From contig DAOSBX010000070.1 in NCBI GenBank assembly GCA_035361075.1, positions 1 through 5,108 of the forward strand: 5,108 bases of DNA, written 5' to 3'. Source of the stretch: Candidatus Hydrogenedens sp. (GTDB lineage: Bacteria; Hydrogenedentota; Hydrogenedentia; Hydrogenedentales; Hydrogenedentaceae). This document shows, piece by piece, positions 1-5,108 of the stretch. Position 1 is the first letter of the stretch; every line of letters begins with the position of its first letter. The notes beneath the pieces are model-generated. The model did no database searches. It was not told the DNA's origin and worked only from the letters and a program-made list of their open reading frames with translations. The translations under genes and the position numbers were made by a program.

Positions 1-1229
1 CATTTAACATCACAGAAATAAAAGCAGTAATTAACAACGCTTTAGAACGACATCGACTTATTAAAGAAAATACACGACTTAGAGAAATTACCGAATTATT
101 TAAAATCAGTGAAAATATTTCTTCAATAAAAGATGAAGAACAACTATTAAAATTCATTCTCAATTCCGCATTAGAACACACACAAGCCAAAAGAGGCTCC
201 ATTTTAGTCGTAACAGAAGACGGTAAAAACCTAAAACTTGTAGCAAGTGTCGGATTACCTGAAAAAATCATTGGGAAAACTATTCCAATTGACTCATCAT
301 CTATCTCAGGATTGGTCGTTCAAAATATCGAACCTTTTTTAATAGAAGATATTAATCAAAATCCAGAACTCAAAAACCAATTAATAGGACTCAAAAACAA
401 TTCATTTATTTCCGTCCCTATCCAGAGTAAAAAATCCGAATTTTTTAAGTCGCATCCTTTAGTAATTAACGAACTTGATGTAATAGCCGTATTAAATGTA
501 ACAGATAAAGAGAATGGAGAATCATTCTCAGAAACGGACTTAAAAATATTACGTATTATCGCCAACCATGGAGCCTCAGCCATAGAGAATGCACGATTAA
601 TTCGAGACATAGAATCAGCCCAACGAGAAATTGTATTCACACTCGGCGAGATTGTAGAAACACGTTCACGAGAAACAGGCAGTCACGTAAAAAGAGTAGC
701 AGAATATTCAAAACTCCTCGCCCTAAAATCAGGACTAACACCCAAAGAAGCAGAAATTTTACGCCTCGCATCGCCACTTCATGATGTTGGCAAAGTAGGC
801 ATTCCAGATGCCATATTAAACAAACCCGGACCATTAACTCCTAACGAATTTGAGTTTATCAAAACCCACACCATTATTGGATATGACATGTTAAGCAAAT
901 CCAAAGGCGTAATTCTTCAATCCGCAGCCATCATCGCATTAGAACATCATGAACGATTTGACGGCTCAGGTTACCCCGAAGGAAAAAAGGGAGAAGAAAT
1001 ACATATCTATGGTCGAATTGTAGGCATTGCAGATGTATTCGACGCATTAGGTGTAGAACGAGTCTATAAAAAAGCATGGACACTTGACGAAATTAAAGAA
1101 TATTTTGCCGAACAAAAAGGAAAACAATTCGACCCACAATTAGTCGATATCTTCTTCTCAAATATCGAAGAAGTACTATCCATTAAAAACAAATTCCCAG
1201 AAAAATCGCAAATTCCAACTACTTCTTAA
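1..1229 (+). CDS. Response regulator, receiver (C-terminal end)-GAF-HD-GYP; probable c-di-GMP phosphodiesterase (5' partial)
   Basis: The reading frame is open from the left edge (first full codon at 3) to TAA at 1227-1229, giving 408 visible residues. It begins F-N-I-T-E-I-K-A-V-I-N-N-A-L-E-R-H, typical of the last strand-helix of a receiver domain just after the conserved K-P; the edge bases 'ca' would fit the Pro codon. A GAF domain follows (about residues 38-195; 'RGSILVV', 'FISVPI', 'VIAVLNV'), then a short helical linker and HD-GYP (about 207-395). HD-GYP signatures are intact: ETGSH, LHDVGK (HD at 260-261, bases 780-785), the KTH histidine, HHERFDGSGYP (315-325, bases 945-977) and ADVFDAL (D344). 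HD-GYP enzymes of this type hydrolyse c-di-GMP in the cytoplasm; the missing phospho-acceptor Asp lies upstream of the window. An internal TTG at 312 lies inside the GAF domain and is not the start. What GAF senses is unknown. Confidence 0.93.
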   Translation, partial: FNITEIKAVINNALERHRLIKENTRLREITELFKISENISSIKDEEQLLKFILNSALEHTQAKRGSILVVTEDGKNLKLVASVGLPEKIIGKTIPIDSSSISGLVVQNIEPFLIEDINQNPELKNQLIGLKNNSFISVPIQSKKSEFFKSHPLVINELDVIAVLNVTDKENGESFSETDLKILRIIANHGASAIENARLIRDIESAQREIVFTLGEIVETRSRETGSHVKRVAEYSKLLALKSGLTPKEAEILRLASPLHDVGKVGIPDAILNKPGPLTPNEFEFIKTHTIIGYDMLSKSKGVILQSAAIIALEHHERFDGSGYPEGKKGEEIHIYGRIVGIADVFDALGVERVYKKAWTLDEIKEYFAEQKGKQFDPQLVDIFFSNIEEVLSIKNKFPEKSQIPTTS

Positions 1230-1239
1230 TAACTAACAA

Positions 1240-3954
1240 TTAATATTCATACGCACCCATATCATAATCAGAACCATCCCCTGTAATACTTGGAATAGCA
1301 TCAAAACCTCTTATATTCCCATCAATGTCCGTCAAAACATTTCCCCATTCCTCTCCACTGGTATCCATTCCACGGTCAATACACGGCGAGCTTGCACTCA
1401 ATCTCAAATTACCCGCAGTAGCAAACACAAATAACGGGTCAGAACTAATATTACCATCGCCATTCTTAACTTGCTGTGTATCACAGTATAAAAATGTTGC
1501 ATCATTACCCTTCGAATAGGTTCCTAATCCCGAATTCGACCAAATAATCGTATTTGCAAACCTTGCATTACTATAATAATTAAAAACAGCCCCCCCATGA
1601 TTCGACAAAGTCGAATCCGTTTGATTCCCATACATAGTACAATTAGAAAATACAATATTCTCACACAAATCAATATGAATACCACCTGTCCTCTCATTTA
1701 AATTCGTAAAATCGTATGCCTTATTCCTGAAAACAATTACATTGATTATCTTCCCTGAACTACGAGTCATGTATAACATCCCCGCACTTGCTTTCGAAAA
1801 ACCACTATGATCATTTGTAGACACTGTGTTATTCTTAAATATAGAATTTTGTAATTTCATATTTCCAAACCAAATATAAATAGAACCACCAAATGCCTTT
1901 GCGAATGCACCATATATAACACCACCTACATTTCCATCTCCAATACCTTCTGCAACACAAGAATTAGAATCAAATGTTGAATGATTTATAGACAAATCAG
2001 AATTATATGCAAATATACCACCACCCGAAGCGACCACCTCTATATTCCGATTTGATGTCTGCCATATACCCTTCGTTGATATTTGGTTTGACCTGAATTC
2101 ACAATTATCAATAGTGAGAACAGAATCCATTGCATACATCCCAGCACCATAATTATAGGCAGATGCAGACGTAATATTCTCTATTTTATTTTCAACAACA
2201 GAACAATTATGAAGCAATAATTTACCACTGATACAACAAATCCCCGCCCCAACTCCAACCGCCTTATTATTGTATATAGTACAATTTTTAACCACAAATT
2301 TCTTGCCCGGCACATACACCCCAGCACCATCCTGAGCATCACTGTATATATTGTCAAGTTGGCAATTTCCACCAGTAATTAAAAATCCATTCAACTCGCT
2401 ATAATTCTCACCAACAACAACATGCCACGCAGGTTGTCCACCACGAGATGCACTCCCATCAATAACAGTAAGATTTAATTGATAATTTCTTTGGTTCAAT
2501 TCTGTCTCATTACCAAGAAATCCGCCATAAACATTGACCAGCTCCCTCATTATTAATGCTCCCGAATAATTCTGTCTGAGTTCATCATAAGTACCCCCAG
2601 CAACCCATACCTCTCCACCTCCTAACTCATAGGCTTTATCTATTCCTTCCTGAATAGTGGGGAAAGCTGTTGCCCATGTTAATCCATCAGGTTCAACCTC
2701 TTCTTTAGCAAGTGGTTTCTTCACATATATTCGTGTTCCTTCCAAAATCTCAATATAACCCACTTTCTGCTCTGTACTCTGCCCCGCACTGGTAATCACT
2801 GTTAAAGTAACTGTATAAACACCAGGGGATGTATATGCATGCAACGGACTTCGCAAAACACTAAAACCACCATCCCCAAAACTCCATTGCCATGTAGCAT
2901 TCGCACCATTACCCATTCGACTCTCATCTCGAAATTCAATCTCACTATTTACAAGATTCTTAGTAGGCGTAGCAGAAAACCTCGCAACAGGTGGATACGG
3001 ATAAGAGCTATAAATCCTTATGTATCCCGCCAATATTGATAAAGGAAAAACCAAACCCTCCGGATAGGTATACGCCTGAATACTCTCCGCATAAATAGAG
3101 TAAATATCATTAAAATCCGCATCCTCTGAAATCTTAAACCGTATCACAGCAAAGCTCCCCGTTACCATACCTTTCGAAGTTGACCCCGACGCAGTAAGTC
3201 TTAACTTTCCCGGAGTCACCTCACCAGCAGTTAAAGTCTTCCCCGCATTATAAACAGACGTTCCTTCCATAAAATCTAAATATTGCAACCGATTGTAATT
3301 AAAAGTCAGATCAAAACGAATATAATTCAACGAAACACCTTCCGTCTCCAAATATAAAGGTATATTAATCTCTGAACCCGGTGTTGTATCCCGTCTATCT
3401 ATGACAATTCGTGCATAAGTATACACCTCACCCTCACCTTCAACAGTTCCTTCACCCTCCAATATCCCTTCTACTACTCCCTCCAATGAACCCTCCAATG
3501 AACCCTCTGATGAACCCTCTAATGAACCCTCCAGCTCTCCTTCATTTATATAACAATAGACAGGCTTATACCCATCTTCCGTTGGCGTCGAACTTAACTC
3601 ATAACCACATAAATTATAAAATTGAACCAATCGAAGTAATTCTATCAATGAAATCTTCCACGGATTTGTCGGTTCATAATCACTATCATGAGGCTCACAT
3701 GTCTGGTCACCCGGACCCGGATTATACCCATCCTCACCGTTAGGGTCACAATGATACGACTTAATATTATAAAATTGAATTACCCTCAACAACTCAGAAA
3801 GATTTATCTTCTTATCCTGATTCCTATCCGCTGTATGAAACTCACCAGCCTTAACAACCCCATAAACTGATGGACAAAACAAGGTCAGCGAGAAAATAAC
3901 TAAAACACAAAAACACAATATAGCCAAATTTTGTTTTATTGGATTATTGAACAT
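1240..3954 (-). CDS. Secreted multidomain protein: dockerin-like EF-hands, EG linker, cohesin-like, PKD, Pmp-type beta-helix, choice-of-anchor Q end
   Basis: Complete 904-residue protein starting at ATG 3954 with an AAGGTG ribosome binding site 5 bp upstream. Residues 1-32 are a signal peptide (basic start, hydrophobic 11-27, likely cut after VYG); no lipobox is seen. Residues 40-132 hold two dockerin-like EF-hand/helix units, 138-176 an E-G-x-x linker, and 178-316 a cohesin-like beta domain (PGSEINIPLYLE, LNYIRFDLTFNYNRLQYLDF, GSFAVIRFKI). Residues 320-404 are PKD (WSFGDG at 357-362, GVYTVTLTV). From 408 a Pmp-like beta-helix begins (LTWATAFPTIQEGID, VWVAGGTY, NVYGGFLGNETEL) with repeated N-x-T/N-x-S-type rungs such as 'KNCTIYNNKA'. 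The end (about 800-904: IIWSNS, DPLF, SSPCIDRG, TDIDGN, DMGAYEY) matches the choice-of-anchor Q family. Likely a surface or extracellular structural/adhesive protein. Catalysis cannot be shown, although beta-helices also include polysaccharide lyases. Confidence 0.92.
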   Translation of the reverse strand: MFNNPIKQNLAILCFCVLVIFSLTLFCPSVYGVVKAGEFHTADRNQDKKINLSELLRVIQFYNIKSYHCDPNGEDGYNPGPGDQTCEPHDSDYEPTNPWKISLIELLRLVQFYNLCGYELSSTPTEDGYKPVYCYINEGELEGSLEGSSEGSLEGSLEGVVEGILEGEGTVEGEGEVYTYARIVIDRRDTTPGSEINIPLYLETEGVSLNYIRFDLTFNYNRLQYLDFMEGTSVYNAGKTLTAGEVTPGKLRLTASGSTSKGMVTGSFAVIRFKISEDADFNDIYSIYAESIQAYTYPEGLVFPLSILAGYIRIYSSYPYPPVARFSATPTKNLVNSEIEFRDESRMGNGANATWQWSFGDGGFSVLRSPLHAYTSPGVYTVTLTVITSAGQSTEQKVGYIEILEGTRIYVKKPLAKEEVEPDGLTWATAFPTIQEGIDKAYELGGGEVWVAGGTYDELRQNYSGALIMRELVNVYGGFLGNETELNQRNYQLNLTVIDGSASRGGQPAWHVVVGENYSELNGFLITGGNCQLDNIYSDAQDGAGVYVPGKKFVVKNCTIYNNKAVGVGAGICCISGKLLLHNCSVVENKIENITSASAYNYGAGMYAMDSVLTIDNCEFRSNQISTKGIWQTSNRNIEVVASGGGIFAYNSDLSINHSTFDSNSCVAEGIGDGNVGGVIYGAFAKAFGGSIYIWFGNMKLQNSIFKNNTVSTNDHSGFSKASAGMLYMTRSSGKIINVIVFRNKAYDFTNLNERTGGIHIDLCENIVFSNCTMYGNQTDSTLSNHGGAVFNYYSNARFANTIIWSNSGLGTYSKGNDATFLYCDTQQVKNGDGNISSDPLFVFATAGNLRLSASSPCIDRGMDTSGEEWGNVLTDIDGNIRGFDAIPSITGDGSDYDMGAYEY
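3427..3543 (-). repeat. EG-rich acidic linker repeat (904-residue protein)
   Basis: Residues 138-176 are built of E-G-x-x units (mainly SLEG, plus SSEG, VVEG, ILEG and EGEG), a 12-bp degenerate tandem repeat in the DNA. It separates the dockerin-like pair from the cohesin-like domain. It is low-complexity, strongly negative and probably extended and flexible; such repeats are prone to length change by slippage. Confidence 0.85.
3559..3837 (-). repeat. Duplicated dockerin-like EF-hand module in the 904-residue protein
   Basis: Two units about 49 residues apart, residues 40-80 and 89-132. Unit 1 has a full calcium loop DRNQDKKINLSE (43-54, ligands D43, N45, D47, N51, E54), helix LLRVIQFYN and the tail GEDGYNPG. 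Unit 2 has SDYEPTNPWKISLIE, a loop lengthened by two residues with Thr and Asn near the usual third acidic position, then LLRLVQFYN and TEDGYKP. The loop-plus-one-helix duplication is dockerin-like, but the conserved EDGYxP tail and Cys residues differ from the classical cellulosomal dockerin. Confidence 0.75.
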
Positions 3955-3959
3955 ATAAA

Positions 3960-3965
3960 CACCTT
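3960..3965 (-). promoter_or_regulatory. Ribosome binding site of the 904-residue protein gene
   Basis: On the minus strand AAGGTG lies 5 bp before the ATG at 3954. This supports that ATG as the start, which also places the signal peptide at the very N-terminus. Confidence 0.7.
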
Positions 3966-4026
3966 ATCTTTTAAATAACTCAAGCGATTCCCCGCTTATA
4001 AAATGTTAAAATCTTTAATATATATA

Positions 4027-4056
4027 AAAATACCATTTTTTACATACATTTTTCAA
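4027..4056 (-). promoter_or_regulatory. Possible promoter of the 904-residue protein gene
   Basis: On the minus strand TTGAAA (4051-4056) and TATTTT (4027-4032) are separated by 18 bp in a very AT-rich tract, about 70 bp upstream of the start codon. The match is only partial and such AT-rich DNA gives many chance hits. Confidence 0.25.
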
Positions 4057-4120
4057 ATAATTTTATTCCCAAAAAAATATTGCCCCTTAAACATCACAAA
4101 AAAATACCGTAAAAACTCAT

Positions 4121-4151
4121 TTTTTGACATTAAAACTATTATCGTCAAAAA
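4121..4151. repeat. Perfect 8-bp inverted repeat, possible operator
   Basis: TTTTTGAC (4121-4128) and GTCAAAAA (4144-4151) are exact reverse complements with a 15-bp spacer. The T-run is on the 5' arm and the A-run on the 3' arm on either strand, the wrong order for an intrinsic terminator. A protein binding site or chance in AT-rich DNA are the alternatives. Confidence 0.4.
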
Positions 4152-4267
4152 CGTTTCCTCTTTCATTTTCAGAATTCAACCCACATTTTCAACGTCAACG
4201 ATTTCTTTACAGCACATACAATCCCATCTGTGTCTTCTAATTTTCATTCTTTCCTCCGTGTCCTTTA

Positions 4268-4295
4268 TTGATTTACTTATTTCTAAAGGTATAAT
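4268..4295 (+). promoter_or_regulatory. Sigma70-like promoter pointing right, antisense to the PASTA gene
   Basis: TTGATT (4268-4273), a 16-bp spacer, then a perfect TATAAT (4290-4295). Transcription would start near 4302 and run into the 3' end of the PASTA gene on the opposite strand. No plausible protein follows on the plus strand, so if active it would make an antisense or non-coding RNA. Confidence 0.4.
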
Positions 4296-4415
4296 GTAGT
4301 GGAAGCATCCCTGCTCCCCTAAAAAAATAACCATTAACATCCAATCTATCTATTCATGAACAAGTCTGTCCCCGCTATATTATGTAATAATTCCCCACAG
4401 GCAAAAATATTTGTG

Positions 4416-5108
4416 CTACTTTATAATTCCTGGACAGTAGCCGTCTTCGCCAGTAGGGCAGGGATAATAACCACCCATGTTAAAGAATTGGATTACTCTC
4501 AACAGTTCGCTAAGGCTGATTTTCCAATCACCATCCTGATCTGCACTGTGTGGTGGCTTTTCCTCTTCTCCTTCCACCACGCCTTCTGGAATCCCTTCTG
4601 GATTACCTTCAACAACTCCTTCCGGGGTGCCTTCCACTACACCTTCCGGTGTTCCTTCTACTACTCCTTCCGTAGAGCCTTCGGCTGTTCCTTCGCCCTC
4701 TACAGTACCTTCTGGCGTCCCTTCCAGACTTCCCTCGCCTTCGGGACACAGACCCGTGGATACTACCAAATTCACGGCTGTGCCCGGTAGCACTTGCTGG
4801 CCTGATAACGGGTCCTGACTTATCACATCTCCCGATGGAACTGTATCACTGCACTCCTGTGTAATCAAACCTACCGTCAACCCGGCTCCTACTATCGCAT
4901 CCTCCGCCGAATTCTGAGCCATACCTACTACATTCGGAACCGTTACCGGACACGGACCCGTGGATACTACCAAATTCACGGCTGTGCTCGGTACCACTTG
5001 CTGGCCTGATAACGGGTCCTGACTTACCACATCTCCCGATGGAACTGTATCATTGCACTCCTGTGTAATCAAACCTACTGTCAACCCGGCTCCTACTATC
5101 GCATTCTC
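4416..5108 (-). CDS. Secreted-type PASTA-repeat protein with EG linker and C-terminal dockerin-like EF-hand (N-terminus beyond window)
   Basis: Open from the right edge to TAG at 4416-4418, 230 visible residues. Residues 1-121 comprise part of one PASTA repeat and one full repeat (VTVPNVVGMAQNSAEDAI... SGDVISQDPLSGQQVLPGTAV), period 68 residues, each with two Cys (in 'QEC' and 'PCP' or 'LCP'). Residues 123-185 are an acidic E-G-x-x linker rich in VVEG and TPEG. Residues 187-230 form the same module seen in the neighbouring 904-residue protein, with an ideal 12-residue calcium loop DQDGDWKISLSE (190-201), helix LLRVIQFFN and the tail GEDGYCPG. PASTA domains are best known on Ser/Thr kinases and penicillin-binding proteins, where they bind muropeptides; no such partner domain is visible here, but the N-terminus is missing. 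A TTG at 5084 could be read as a start, but the frame continues upstream inside the PASTA repeat. The gene is GC-richer than its neighbours. Confidence 0.87.
   Translation of the reverse strand, partial: ENAIVGAGLTVGLITQECNDTVPSGDVVSQDPLSGQQVVPSTAVNLVVSTGPCPVTVPNVVGMAQNSAEDAIVGAGLTVGLITQECSDTVPSGDVISQDPLSGQQVLPGTAVNLVVSTGLCPEGEGSLEGTPEGTVEGEGTAEGSTEGVVEGTPEGVVEGTPEGVVEGNPEGIPEGVVEGEEEKPPHSADQDGDWKISLSELLRVIQFFNMGGYYPCPTGEDGYCPGIIK
4419..4550 (-). other. C-terminal dockerin-like EF-hand module of the PASTA protein
   Basis: Residues 187-230 of the visible protein: HSADQDGDWKISLSELLR, then VIQFFN, then PCPTGEDGYCPG. The loop has D at 1, 3 and 5, Ser at 9 and Glu at 12, a canonical EF-hand pattern. 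It is one unit rather than two, and it closes the protein. It is very close in sequence to unit 1 of the neighbouring gene (shared S-x-L-S-E-L-L-R-V-I-Q-F), showing the module is reusable in this genome. Confidence 0.75.
4560..4742 (-). repeat. EG-rich acidic linker repeat (PASTA protein)
   Basis: Residues about 123-183, made of E-G-x-x units with a higher-order 8-residue pattern of TPEG alternating with VVEG. It lies between the last PASTA repeat and the C-terminal dockerin-like module. It is the same linker type as in the neighbouring gene, but with different filler residues (T-P and V-V rather than S-L). Confidence 0.85.
4751..5108 (-). repeat. Tandem 204-bp PASTA repeat, about 96% identical copies
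   Basis: The segment 4751-4904 recurs at 4955-5108, exactly 204 bp (68 codons) away. By eye I count 6 differences in 154 aligned bases, no gaps. The second copy is cut by the window edge, so the array may continue with more units. Confidence 0.92.

Larger units (their letters stand above)
3955..4415. other. AT-rich intergenic region without a convincing gene
   Basis: About 460 bp between the end of the PASTA gene and the start of the 904-residue gene. One line (4021-4080) is only about 13% GC. An open frame at 4003-4299 (plus) has no ribosome binding site and no recognisable protein. The 4224-4263 part, read on the minus strand, has AGACACAGATGG and GGACACGGAGG motifs resembling a degenerate intergenic repeat. 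A short hairpin AAGCG...CGCTT (3982-3997) lies in the probable leader of the 904-residue gene. No clear intrinsic terminator is seen for the PASTA gene. Confidence 0.7.

Noticed and set aside
3411..3743. Plus-strand open frame with repeated M-N-P-P/L units
   Set aside because: It is the antisense shadow of the first EG linker and the dockerin-like region.
3850..3954. Lipoprotein signal for the 904-residue protein
   Set aside because: Cys residues occur in the hydrophobic stretch (C14, C16, C27), but none follows a lipobox of the L-[AS]-[GA]-C type.
4003..4299. Plus-strand open frame of 98 codons in the intergenic region
   Set aside because: It has no ribosome binding site before the ATG and no recognisable domain. 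Its Ile/Phe/Lys/Ser-rich content is what AT-rich non-coding DNA gives.
4301..4318. Hairpin GGAAGCA...TGCTCCC next to an A/T run, as a terminator
   Set aside because: On the plus strand the run is of A, and on the minus strand the T-run precedes the hairpin, so neither orientation is a valid intrinsic terminator; the stem also has a mismatch.
3427..4742. CRISPR array from the short repeats
   Set aside because: The repeats are 12-bp in-frame codon repeats within coding sequence, with no unique spacers of constant length.
4356..4790. Plus-strand open frame of 144 codons over the PASTA gene's linker
   Set aside because: Its repetitive F-x-x-x-F residues are just the complement of the EG linker repeat, and the minus-strand frame has clear PASTA and EF-hand domains.
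4627..4818. Plus-strand open frame rich in P-S-x-x-P-S
   Set aside because: It is another antisense reading of the same 12-bp linker repeat, without a ribosome binding site or known domain.

Overview
The window looks like a stretch of chromosome from an environmental Gram-negative-type bacterium with AT-rich DNA. The first two genes run at about 30-43% GC in the lines I counted. The acidic E-G-x-x linkers, the H-x-A-D-x-N-x-D...ELLRVIQFYN...EDGYxPG module and the 'choice-of-anchor Q' beta-helix protein recall secreted proteins of uncultured Hydrogenedentota/Lentisphaerota-like lineages. That placement rests on memory of the style of these proteins and is tentative.

Layout. (1) Positions 1-1229, plus strand: the 3' part of a response regulator with the end of a receiver domain, then GAF, then HD-GYP. 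It is a probable c-di-GMP phosphodiesterase and is truncated by the window's left edge. (2) Positions 1240-3954, minus strand and convergent with the first gene (10 bp between stop codons): a complete 904-residue exported protein. It carries a signal peptide, two dockerin-like EF-hand repeats, an EG-rich linker, a cohesin-like beta domain, a PKD domain, a right-handed beta-helix of the Pmp type and a choice-of-anchor Q C-terminus. (3) Positions 3955-4415: a very AT-rich intergenic region with no convincing gene. It holds the ribosome binding site and probable promoter of the 904-residue gene, an 8-bp perfect inverted repeat, a good sigma70-like promoter pointing right, and a degenerate repeat-like stretch. 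(4) Positions 4416-5108, minus strand: the C-terminal 230 residues of a second exported-type protein, truncated by the right edge. It has near-identical 68-residue PASTA repeats, an EG linker and one dockerin-like EF-hand module at the C-terminus. Its DNA is clearly GC-richer (about 48-57% in sampled lines).

How they may fit together. The two minus-strand genes encode proteins sharing the same calcium-loop module and the same kind of acidic linker, but at opposite ends of the polypeptide. The 904-residue protein also carries a cohesin-like domain, so a dockerin/cohesin-type extracellular assembly is conceivable. The response regulator faces away and is probably a separate unit; a c-di-GMP link to the surface proteins is only suggested by adjacency.
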